Made by a program: the position numbers and the translations under genes. Of a DNA stretch of 64,000 bases, positions 11,422 to 22,319 are shown piece by piece. This DNA is from Pezicula radicicola (Eukaryota; Ascomycota; Leotiomycetes; Helotiales; Dermateaceae): the NCBI GenBank assembly GCA_003008705.1, contig PDUO01000057.1:5012-69011 (forward strand). The letters run 5' to 3'. The notes under the pieces are model-generated. The model ran no database searches and was not told the origin of the DNA. It saw only the letters and a program-made list of their open reading frames with translations. Every line of letters begins with the position of its first letter. Position 1 is the first letter of the stretch.

Positions 11422-13015
11422 TCAACCTCTCAATAATTCTTCAAATGCCTCTTTAGAGGCATCAGTACGATCAGAGCCTAGTATAAGATGCTGGTAGTTA
11501 CTATCAATCCAGTTCCATTTACTGTTGCTCTTCCAATCCATCTGCTCTAGCTCCAGGTTACGGGCAATCTGCTCGTCACCATCGGGTAAGTAATTCATCT
11601 CACGATTTCGGATTGCGCCTTGAACATTGAGGCTTGAGCGCGGCTTCTGCATTGACTCGTACAACTGAAGCAACTTAGGTATGGTGATATGGTGCCGCAA
11701 TCGCTGTGGAACGGGTAAGCGTGAATAACGGCCGATGAGGTCTCCAAGTACAGCGCCATCTTCAACTGCCATGGCTGCTCCCTGCGCTTGGTAGGAAGAC
11801 TGGGGTGGCAGGAGTCTCCGAGGAGTGCGACATGTCGCTGGCGGCTGAATCTCAGCATTCGGTGTAAGGATAAAATAGAGGAACAGGTGAAAGAAAAGGT
11901 GCTATCGAAAGACCTTCCTGGAATAACGTACCCTGGTCCATGTCTCAAGTTCCCCGAGGTGGTATAATTTCCATTTCAGGGTAGATTTAAAACAAGAAGT
12001 TATCTTGGTAATTCTGTGCTCCGGGGAAGTACTTGAGTCAATATGACAAACCACAATTTATTTTTGGTGAAGGAAAGGAGCTACGTTGTGTAGAAGACAA
12101 ATAAACGGGGCATCATACACGTTGTCCCAGTTCTCAAAGGCTTGTTTCATCTCCCCTAAATCACCGTCGCCAGCTCTCACTCCTGAAGGGAGGTCGTCTG
12201 GCCTCAGAAGGACCAGATTGTATGCCTCTCCGTTTCGGAGAGGATAGAATACCCCATGCTTCTTTGGACCAGCCCAAATGGTGACTGGTTGCATTTTGCA
12301 GAAATAGTTCACCTGGGGGTCGTTGAGTACCTGTAATGTTTCATGGGAAAATGTTCCTCTATAGGCAACATCACCTGTCTCGAATGGTTCTGAGGGCTTT
12401 TGAAGGACCTGGCCTCGAATTGTAGACCATAACCGTATTCCAACAATTTGTTAATACGGAACTGGGGCTCGAAACAACAGGATTTCGCAAGCTTTCCTCA
12501 GGTGGCTACCTACCATCGGCTCCCACGATCGCACCCCCTTTCACTGATTCGCCACCCTCGAGAATGACTTTGGTGACATCAAAGTCAATCGATTCAACCC
12601 CGCAACCGGTGCGAATCTCAGCCCCTAACTTCAAGGCTTCGGCCAGAAGTATCTTCTGATACTCGGCTCTGTGTACCACCCTGTTAGAGAGCAGATTAGA
12701 GGGGAAATCTTAAAAAGTATGCTGCTGTACCACACCTCGCTCGATCTATACTCTCCAAAACCTGTTTCGAAAAACTAGAGGCAATGCAATATACAGAGGC
12801 TGAGTAAGGCAGGAGACTCACATAGATGGGTATCTAAATTTGTTATATGCATGTGTGCCGTACTCTCTCGAGCCTAAGAGCTTCCCGGTCTCCCATCGTC
12901 GTATAGTGCGAGACTCGATTTCAGTCGCCCTGGTCTGCAGAGCCTCCAAAGCTCCTAAGTAGTGAAGTACTCGTGTAGCATTAGGGGGAACCTGTATTCC
13001 CGTACCAACCTGTAA
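11422..13015 (-). pseudogene. Salicylate-hydroxylase-like FAD monooxygenase, frameshifted and N-truncated
   Basis: This is a class A flavoprotein hydroxylase in decay. Spliced segments read GTGIQVPPNATRVLHYLGAL, then VHRAEYQKILLAEALKLGAE, GGAIVGADG (the DG motif) and LWSTIRGQVLQKPSEPFETG. They continue through KKHGVFYPLRNGEAYNLVLL, HVALLGDSCHP (the GD motif) and MAVEDGAVLGDL to the stop at 11422. Between the GD motif and MAVEDGA one base is missing near 11791-11797: SLP-YQAQGAA is only readable after a frame change. The N-terminal GxGxxG FAD-binding exon is not found upstream of 13015. Introns otherwise keep GT-AG borders, so decay seems recent. An intact relative lies at 16335-17792. Confidence 0.75.
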
Positions 13016-14046
13016 TGGCTGAGTTAGAATTGATTGAAAATCGTGTACGCACTATAGCTTGAAGCCGGAAGCATTTGTATCTATCCAAGCAACGGAAGTT
13101 ACTATTAACTTAAGACCCTGCGCTTGACGACAGCGTTTTCTTAGCTGCTAGATGGAGTCCAGTACTAAATACAACGAAGCTAACACTTATTCCTGCCGCT
13201 TAGCATGCTTTCACTCTTATTCCCACCGGAGAAATCCAAAATAAGGGAAGTAGTAAATCTTACTAAAGCGGTACTAGAACAAAGTGTCTTACAGTTTAAG
13301 CAATATTACTTATCATATGGAATGAAGTTTTTTTATATTCAATATAGCTACACCAGTGTTGTCAACACCAGAATGGCTTGGCGCAAAAGTATATCATTCA
13401 GGATCTAGTGTTTTCATCCTCGAGGGTTGTCGGCTTCCTAGAGGAATTTAATACACAGTGGAACATGTATCCGCTCTTATTTTGTCCACTCGTGAAGGGC
13501 ACGCGGAGAGGACTAAATCCAGGGCAAGGTATAGTGGATGATAAAAACCGTACTAAAGAAGTGCTCTAGAATGTTGGCATATATGGCTTGCGCAAATTTC
13601 CTCGAAAGCCGTAAGCTCATAGAGTTGGTCAGGCATTATAATAGCGTTAAATGGACATCATGGATGATGGAGGAGGAATTCCACTATAATTATGATTTAG
13701 TCACAACTGAGAATCTACGGACAAAGTATAGCTCTACCTGGTTTCCGACCCCGTTCGAAAAAGTCAGGACTAATGAGGGGAAATTGAGAAAGTATTCACG
13801 CATTACTCTGCCGTTTCCAATATATGGCTACTTTTTGGTCTATAGAGGAATCTCGGTCTCCTTTTTAAAAAATATTTCTTATATTTTATAATTATATTAA
13901 AAAAGCTAAATAGTAATAAATCATTTTAAAAGTAATAGATAGTACTTCTTTAATTTAAGGCGTTTAGATGTTAGTATAATAACTTGCCTTAGCTTAAAGA
14001 CGACTTAGCTAAGGCGAGTTACCACCACTTTTGCTAAATTCCTCGT
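13016..14046. other. Intergenic with small AT-rich patch
   Basis: There is an open frame at 13538-13891 on the plus strand, but its translation has no recognisable motif and I do not call it. The part from about 13860 to 13990 is strongly AT-rich and may be a small RIP-affected repeat. Confidence 0.4.
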
Positions 14047-15974
14047 TTAGTGTGTACTGCTGTTTACAATGGGCTTTCTGCCGTAGACGACATAACTATA
14101 GTACGGATGAGCACTAATTCATGATTGAGGCGTTGAAAGGAGAAAGTGAAGACTAACGCATGATCGAGAAGGTGGTAAGACTTATTATCTAGCTGTTTCC
14201 GCAACTCAACCAGGAAGACCTCGACTTCAGCTGACGTCCAGCCCAGTGATCGAGTAAACAGTGCCATAACAATCCCTTGAAGGCCTTGTTTGAGTTGTTC
14301 TACAGGAACGTCAGTATTACACAAATCCATCAGTTAGTTGAAAGCACGAACCGAGATGCCAACGACCGATCGCCTTCTGTTTTTTATCCTCGGGCCATGC
14401 ACCCCATGGTACCTCCAATTTCGTCTCAACCACGTCCACAAACCCAGCGTCCCTCAACATGTCTTTGAAAGTGTGTGCTACCCTAAAGTTGAACCCCATC
14501 TTCTTCATGGCTTCGTCATAGAGGTCAAGCCATCGGAAGATCTGAAAGGGTGGTGGGTAGTTTTTGTTTGTAGCTTCGGGAGTGATTCCTAGTTCTGAAA
14601 GCTCAACGTATCCACCTGGTTTTAGCGTCCTTGGTAGTGTTAGAACGAACAAGTTACTGAGATTGGCACTCACCTGTATGCCTGAGCTAACATTGCTGGG
14701 TAATCTTTGATAGCAATAAACATGAATCGAACGTGGATGAAGTCGTATGTTCCTGGTCTGTAGAGCCATTCCGCTTCTAGGTCATCGACTTCAAAATTCA
14801 AGTTTGGAGGGACCCTGCGACTTCTTGAGTATATTTGGAAGGAAGTATGTGATTGCCAGCGATTACATTTGGGGTTGTACGGGAGATATATCTGAAAGCT
14901 GTCAGCTCTAGCCAATCCGATTGATGGAAGTGTACCAACCTGTACCAATAACTTCGGCAGAAGGATACCGATCGGCTACCAATATCAGCTACCTAAGTCG
15001 AGAAATCCCGGTCAAAGAAGACTTGCCGATTTGCATAGCCCATATTCCTGGAGGTCGTCAGCATCATGTGTATCAAATCAGGTCAGTAAAGCCTCCTACC
15101 TGTGCCTGTGCCAATATCCAGTATTCGCTGAGGATTGTTACCAATTGGAGAGAGATGTAATCGAAAATCTGTTATCAGCATCCACTCATGATGTTTCATG
15201 TCTTCTCGGTCAAGTTCGATCTGAGAAGATCGTTAGTCCACTTCTCGGCCGGCACTGAGTGTTCGGCGTACCTCGTCATTGGGCAGTAGATATCCTAATA
15301 GAGGAGTTGAAGATAAGGAGAGATTCACTTATAGGCTCTTTGGTGGAGATTGCTTACGGCCGCCTTGATGTGCATGGTATCTTCTTCCATTTTCCCAAAA
15401 ATAGTCCGTTGCTTCGCTCAAAATGCTAGTGTAGAAGCTCGACCTGAAATATCATGCTTAACGCCTGCCATAAGCCACTGGGGTGGAAGAGAAACTGACG
15501 AGTATTCGCTACAGTAGTCGCTAAACGTGTCGGGATCCTAAGGAAGGCACAAAAGTTAGCAGGATGTTTCGAATTGCTAGGCAGAGCCTTACATGATTAT
15601 CGTCGCCATCGCCACGGTCGCCTTCGTCGTCCGTCGACTGTTGCAGGCCGGAGTCATTGTCCGCGTGAACATGAAGTATCGCTTCTTGTTGGCTCTCTTG
15701 TAATTCGTGCTGCCGATGAGCCGAGGATTCTTCTTCAAGTTGTTCGGGGGCCTAATCCTTGTGAGCAGGACTTCTTCCTTGTAGTTGCCTCATAGAAGCA
15801 AACCCGCTGTTCAAGAGAAGCCTCTGTAGATAGTGCTACATTGCCATCCTTCGTCTGCAGATTTATAGAGTCTGCCTGCGGTGGGGAAAGCGTTTCTTGG
15901 TTCATAGGTTCGGCATTAGTTGTAGTTGTAGTTGGGAGGGTTTGGGGAAGATGGTCGTCATCTTGGGTACCCAT
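14047..15974 (-). CDS. LaeA-like class I SAM-dependent methyltransferase
   Basis: This is a fungal methyltransferase of the LaeA/UMTA type. Splicing about nine short introns gives SSFYTSILSEATDYFWENGR, RYLLPNDEIELDREDMKHHE, then the SAM motif RILDIGTGTGIWAMQIADRY and PSAEVIGTDISPVQPQMVPP. NLNFEVDDLEAEWLYRPGTY, DFIHVRFMFIAIKDYPAMLA, TLKPGGYVELSELGI and a C-terminus ending HAYVVYGRKPIVNSSTH follow, with the stop at 14047. One intron (14976-15026) has a GC donor (GCAAGT). The acidic, low-complexity N-terminus starting MGTQDDDHLPQTLP is supported, but the junction between the first two exons around 15770-15820 did not resolve, so a small indel there is possible. The family includes global secondary-metabolism regulators and pathway enzymes; I cannot tell which this is. 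Confidence 0.8.
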
Positions 15975-16334
15975 GTCGGTGGTGGATCGTATGATCGACA
16001 GCAGGACCGGGTGTTCTGGATCTGGATAGGATTGTTTGCGGAGTTCTTTATCTACAGTACTGTAGAGTATCGTATCAACAGATGCGAGATAGAAGGTTTG
16101 CTAAATACTAAACTAAATAGGCTAAGTAAACCGGAACCAGCCCGTGCGCCTCCGAGGTTTCGTAATCGATCCGACTTCAACCACTCAACATGCCTGACAT
16201 GTGCGGGGTGATCTTTCCGCTTAGCCGCGAACAGATCAGACCAGAACCTTGTTATGTACTCTTATCTACACTTTGAATATCCCCCCGCAACATTTGGACA
16301 TTTGGATCCGAGTTACTGCCCATAGAACACCAAT

Positions 16335-17792
16335 ATGCCGTTATCTATAAACGACAACATGCATGTCCTTATTATTGGAGCAGGTATGACGTGGTGCAAT
16401 GCGTGTTCTGGGCTGCAATTGACATGCGGTTCACAGGAGTGACAGGTCTCCTGATTGCTCATGGCCTGAAGCAGGTATAGCCGTACGTCCTAACGTTTCA
16501 GGTCCTTTACTAACAGTGAATTATGTTGACAGGCCGGTATAAACTTCTCTATCTTCGAATCCGAGCCTTCAGCCTCACACTACCGACCCCGCGAATGGAG
16601 TATGGGAATACACTGGTCGCTGCCACAGCTTGAAGCCCTGCTCCCTCCTGATCTCAGGGTGAGACTGAAGGAGGCCCAGAATGATCCGTTTCTGGATGCG
16701 CCCGATCGAGATGACATGAAAATATATAATGGTTTGGATGGAACAGTATTGAAATCTCTACCGATTCCGAGGACGATAAGAGTATCCAGGAGAAAGATGA
16801 GGTTGTTTTGCAGTCAGGGTGTTGATGTGAAGGCATGTGAGGACCAAGAGGTGCTGCCGAAATCTCGCTGATGCTCAATTAGTATGGCTATGATCTTGCG
16901 AGCATAAAGTACGATGAGGGCGGAGTTACTGCTATCTTTACAAATGGGGAGCTTGTTACAGGGACTCTCATAATTGGAAGCGATGGTCCAAGATCCAAAG
17001 TCCGCGAGATAGTATTAGGGTCTGAAGCCGACGTGACGCCAATGGAGATTGTACATTCTAATGTAGCCATTACATACGGAGATGCGGAGAAGGCGAAGTT
17101 TGTTCGAAGTACACATCCTGTATTTAGTTTCGCAGTCCGACCAGGTCTTCTATCCTTCCTGTCAAGTACGTTACTTTGAACATCACCTAACCCAAGTACT
17201 GACATACTCCTAGTTCAAGATGTTCCTGATCCAGAAGATCCAGCGAACTGGCGATTCCAGGTCGTCACTAGCTGGCTGGGCAAGGAGGATGATTTGCTGG
17301 ATGCTGCAGGTCGTCTTGCAGAAGTAAAGCAAAAGGCATCGACCATGTGTGAGCCCTTTCGTTCTGCCGTTATGTGGATGCCGGACGATACGAATATTAC
17401 CTATGACAAGTTGGCTTACTGGGTCTCCATTCCTTGGGACAATCGTGACGGACGAATCACATTGGCTGGAGATGCTGCGCATCCGATGACTCCTCGTAAG
17501 TTGTCTATTTGAGAGGGGGCTGGCATAGCTAATGTTGGTAGACCGTGGCCAGGGCTTGAATCACGCAATCTGCGATGCAAGTCATTTCGTTGATGCGATG
17601 CAGAAAGTTGTTGCTGGAGCATCTAGCCTGAAGGATGCAGTCACGAATTATAGCGACGAAGTCGTTAGAAGGGGTGCTGATGAGGTGCTGATATCGAAGC
17701 AGAGTGCTATTATGATGCTTAATTGGGACCAGCTCATGGATTCTCCGATGATGAAAAGATCGTTGGAGAAATCAGACCTAAGTAGTAAGTAA
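16335..17792 (+). CDS. Salicylate-hydroxylase-like FAD-dependent monooxygenase
   Basis: This is a class A flavoprotein monooxygenase that would hydroxylate or epoxidise a substrate using FAD and NAD(P)H. The start MPLSINDNMHVLIIGAG is joined over an intron to VTGLLIAHGLKQAGINFSIF, giving a complete GxGxxG FAD motif. Later come TLIIGSDGPRSKVR (the DG motif) and RITLAGDAAHPMTPHRGQGL (the GD motif). Introns lie after the first GA, after LKQ, at 16833-16882 (GC-AG, 50 nt, joining VDVK to YGYDLA), near 17166 and near 17493. All joins keep frame. It is about 400 residues and looks intact. The related gene at 11.4-13.0 kb is dead, so this may be the surviving copy. The substrate is unknown. Confidence 0.85.
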
Positions 17793-18043
17793 GGAATAAA
17801 GTAGAGGAGAACAATAGATTAATTGTAATTATTATCCGATTCCCTAAATCTAAGTTCTAACTTTCTATTAGAACTTCTAGATATAAAATAAGTAGTTTTG
17901 CCAGTATCACTTGATAAGCGGATATAATGTTTCACCGAAATCCGAGCACGAGCAGGGAAAGCTGACTCGAAAATCGCATATTCTTGACATCCACTGCAGG
18001 TGGGGCAGTACGTACTTAGATTATTCTTGTTTCATAGTACCAG

Positions 18044-20393
18044 ATGCGGCTTCGGAAATTCAGGCAGCTCTTTCGGCAATGCGTGGAATGGAAGCAAGAT
18101 TCTACTGATCAGGCCATCTCGTGGTGGGAATACGATGCGGAAACTCTAGAAGACATCGAACGCTTGCCCGATTGGCAGGGTTTCCTAGCTTTGGACTCTA
18201 GTCCAGCCTGGCAAGAAAAGCATAGAGATAGGATCCTTCAAGAAAATGGCATTGTCGCCCAGATTGTGAGATACATCGAGTTCGTATACAGTATCATGTT
18301 GTTGTAGTGAGCTTCGGCTTACCTGTTGTAGGCGTCAATTGTCTCGATCCACATTTCAATACTCCCCCCTCGAATCCAGGAGGAATGAAATTCGCCTAGT
18401 TAAGTTGGACTTAACCCTTCCACCATTGCCCCAGACTATCCGAGACAGTGTATCTATTGAGGTCAAGCTTGAAACGTTTCCGGCCGAGCATTGTCCTGAG
18501 TATTGTGCTCTTTCCTATACGTGGGGATCAGATCACACAAATTCACAAATTATAGTAAACGGCCAGCTCCTAGATGTGACACACAACTTGGAATACATTC
18601 TGCGGAGTTTCCACACCATGCGCTTCAAAGAGTGGATCTGGATTGATGCCATCTCTATCAATCAGAGAGATAACCAGGAGAAGACCGTGGAAGTGCAACG
18701 GATGCGATCTATCTATCACCAAGCAGTACGGGTCTTGGCGTGGACTGGGTACCACTATGGCTTATTGTCACAGACTTCGATATCATCTGGAGAGATTATT
18801 CAGGTCAGTGAAAAGGTTTTGGAAGAGGCGCGTTCCGTTCGAATCTTTACAGCAGCTGTGGAATGCTCAAGTCAATGCCGGCGTTTTGCAAAATCCAGTC
18901 CACTCGATCGCGACAGAAACCTGATGTCCCACATATCTCAATGGAAGAAAGAGGCGGAATGTACGGGCCAGAGCAAGTCTCAACAGACTCAGTTTTGTGC
19001 AAGTCATTTCTTTGACTTGCTTGTATCAAGTCCTGCTATTCTCAGCGCCTGTTTTTCAAAACTAATTAGTATATGTCAAGAAGCTGGAAATGGAATACTA
19101 CAGGAACTCAACACACTGTTGTCGCATCCCATCTGGGCGCGGATCTGGATCCTCCAAGAATTTCAGTCTGCTCAGGAGGTGGTGCTTGTCTGGCAGAACG
19201 GAGGCTTGCATCTTGAACACTTAGTCCCCATCTGGGCGGTTCTTTACCTGCACCTTGGGGAGCTATTCAACACCAGTGGTTTCTCGTTACCCAAGGCTCA
19301 GCTTTGGATGTCCATAAAGGAAGCTGCACGATCTATGGCACCTATGCTACTTCAGTCAATTGTTATGGATAGCCGTCGCCAGACACGAAGCCTCTTCGAG
19401 CTGCTCCGAGCTACAGGTAGTTTCGAAGCTACGGATCCACGGGACCGAATCTTTGCACTTTTAGGAATATCTAAAGATGCAAAAGAACTTGGGATATCTC
19501 CAGACTACTCTAAGTCCTACCGATTGGCTTGCGTGGCGTTGACGAAAGCTCTGATCCGAAAGTATGGCATGTCAATGTTGTCCTTCAACGCTGGCCACTT
19601 ACATAGGACTACCCGTGAAGTAGATTTCTTTCCTTTCCCCTGAACGAAGGCAGAAAAACATCCGCTGCCTTCCTGGTGCTGTGATTGGAGTCTTTCTAGT
19701 CGGCACACAATTGTAGCTGATAGGCAAGGCCAGCATCTAAGCTTCGCGGCAAGTGGCAACTATGGTACGCCACCAACGATCGCATTCAATGATGAAAAAG
19801 CTACCTTGACACTTTCGATTGTTCGGGTTGGTTTAGTAACAACTGGGAGTGCGATAGCAGTTGACGGTCTTCACGGTACAACCAAAGAATCGGTGCTGCA
19901 GGTGTTTTCCGAACTTGAGAGGCTTGCCAGCAAACCCGCTTCAGTCCAACTGGAAGACCATTGGCTAGAAGAGGCTCTTTTTAGCATTCCGATTGCATAC
20001 CAAAAACTGGCCAAACAGAGAACGGGAAATTTACTCCAGGATGCCCCGGGTGATCTCGTGGATGGCTACCGGATCCTGCGTTCAAGATTTGGAACATCAG
20101 AAGCCGAGGTTGATGAATCAACCAAAGTTAGAAAGCATCTTCATGAAGTCGCTCGAAGAGCTCCAGGAATGAAGACATTCTCTTGCAGTGGTGAATACCT
20201 AGGTCTTGGGCCAAAGCATATGCAGGAGGGGGATATATTGGTTATCATTGCGGGCGCTAATGTTCCCTTCATCATTCGACAACAAGATAACAGGGATTGG
20301 CGGTTAATTGGTGAAGCATATGTGCATGGTATCATGTATGGAGAGTTCATGTCCGTTGACAAAGCTGTCAAGCAGCATATTGTGCTAGAGTAA
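18044..20393 (+). pseudogene. HET-domain (heterokaryon incompatibility) gene with one in-frame stop
   Basis: HET domains trigger incompatibility cell death in filamentous ascomycetes. The core motifs are clear: YCALSYTWGSD, LEYILRSF, WIWIDAISINQRDNQEKTVE, VQRMRSIYHQAVRVLAWTG and IWARIWILQEFQSAQEVVLV. The frame runs from about 18339, broken only by TGA at 19641-19643, and continues in the same frame (LPSWCCDWSLSSRHTIVADR and on) to 20393, ending in the family's usual QEGDILVIIAGANVPFIIRQ region. An upstream exon (18044 to about 18255, ending IVAQIVRYIE) joins in frame by a GT-AG intron to RQLSRSTFQYSPLESRRNE; no ATG sits near 18339. CGA to TGA would explain the stop. Whether readthrough or a strain-specific null applies is unknown. 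Confidence 0.75.
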
Positions 20394-21776
20394 GCTACCT
20401 TTAGCGTATACTAAGTTAACATCATTTTGCACCGATATAGATAGACGCCTTGGTTGATGAACGAGTTGGGACACGAACTATATAAACACGAAAATGGACG
20501 GCTGATACGGAGGTCACGGCAAAAAGTCATGAGACGAAGGGCTGGATTCTCGGGCCAGGATAATATCAAGCCTCAGGCCACACATTGAGGCACGAACGAT
20601 ATCTGTACAACTCTAATGTTGAATTCAGTGAAAATATGGGAATAGTCATGTGATTACCCACTACATGTAGGCCCATTCTGGCACTCTAGCTTCTACATAG
20701 AACACAGAATCTACCACTATTACCACCATCTATTTGTTGTCTATATTGTGCCTATTCAACATCTAATTATTTTATTTTTATTTTATTCTAATTTTCTTCT
20801 CTCTTTATCCTCGAATATCACGTGACTTCCCTCCATACTAGTTCCCTCTAGTACTAGTGTATATCCTATTAGAACTTCCTAACCCATTGTTATCCTTGGA
20901 GTAGCTCTTAAAACGATGTTAAGAATGTGCTGTTACTCTCCCGTATGAGTTTTATATGAATCGTTGTAAGCAGCAAAAACAGTCCACAACTTGTTTTCGT
21001 CAAGTGATGAGGGTAAACAAAGACTTCGTCTTAGTACCTTGCCTAAATATCAGTGAGAAAAATGAGGGGATAGGCAGGCGGAAACACTGCGTGGAATATT
21101 ACACCAAGTATATCACTTAACACCAACAACAACCGCAATTTTCGCTAGAGGGACTACTGTTAGTAAACAAAAGAAAACACCACTCGAAGTAAGTCGTAGG
21201 CAGTTTAGTCCATTGTTGAAAGTTCTGTTGGCATAGGTAATTATATCTTGGTTTCTAGTAGGCGAAATGAACATTTTGTTTTTCGATAAGTTCGTTTAGT
21301 CTTGGGGCGAGGTTGAGATATAATATACAGGAAGGATTCCATTTCTATATTCAGAGGATGCCTAGAGAGAAATTGAAACTAAAGAGCTGGTTACGCAAGT
21401 GGTTTCTGTCTCGTAAAAGCAAAATCCCGAATTAAAATTACATACAAAGTAGTGCGAGATTTCCTCCTAAGAAAGTACAAGGTAGAATTATACATTGACG
21501 TACGCAGTTCGCCCCAGGAATGTGCTGTAATTTAGAAAAGAAACCGATGACGGAGCTAAAGCATTGGGTGTGTGCTGCCAGACTCCTGTAACCTACTCAT
21601 AGTCGTGACTTTCGAGGCTTATTGCTTACTCTAAACTACTCGACTATGTGAAAAGGTGATAAAGCAAGCCACTAATTTTATTCGATTATAAATACTCGGC
21701 TAGCAGAACAAGGTGAATCGTTTTTGTACACCCATTCGACGGTATTTATTCAAACATAGATCTTATACTCCAAGTA
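20394..21776. other. Intergenic, no gene seen
   Basis: About 1.4 kb with no plausible coding frame on either strand. A CACGTGAC box occurs near 20819. Moderate A/T content without the extreme bias of the islands. Confidence 0.5.
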
Positions 21777-22074
21777 TGGAGGATTATTACGCTCACTTGG
21801 GCCAAAACTCTTCCGACATTCGGAAAGCCTTTTCTGCCGGTAAAATCAGATAGGCTCCCTATAATTATAGGCTATAGCTTCCCTAAGAATATAAGCTATA
21901 CCTTCCCTAAAAATACAAGCTGTAGTGCCCTGAAAATATAGGCTTTAGTGCCCTAAAGTAAAGGCTATACTATATTCTTAGGGCTCTACTACTTACCGCC
22001 TTTAAAGCGGTAAGAATAAATGCTATTTTTAGAACGGGAAGAGTTTTGGCCTAAGTGAGCGTAATAATCCTCCA
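21777..22074. mobile_element. 298-bp MITE, Tc1/mariner type
   Basis: The element has 38-bp terminal inverted repeats (21777-21814 and 22037-22074) starting TGGAGGATTATTACGCTCAC that differ at only one position (G versus A). It is bounded by TA dinucleotides (21775-21776 and 22075-22076), the target duplication of Tc1/mariner/pogo elements. The interior has no open frame and holds degenerate repeats of a unit like GGCTATAGCTTCCCTAA. It is a non-autonomous miniature element. The near-identity of the ends suggests fairly recent activity. Confidence 0.85.
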
Positions 22075-22319
22075 TATCCAAGGTCGAAAGGATGTGAGTA
22101 CACTCCTCTGGAAGCAGTTGCTAAAATGTACATTGACTGTAGTGGCTTGACAAGAAATTCCCCTTCTGAAGACAAAGGCAACAACGAACAATATGTGTAG
22201 CAATGCGCTATTGAAACTCAGTTTCAGAATATCAAGCGGCATTGATAGATGAGCGAAATGTCTGTATTGACTCATCTCAGCTATGGTAGTATATATATCA
22301 AGTCCAGATGACTATGTGC

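Noticed and set aside
18339..19643. HET protein starting at 18339 as an independent gene
   Set aside because: The first codon there is TTG, not ATG. An upstream exon ending near 18255 joins in frame through a GT-AG intron.
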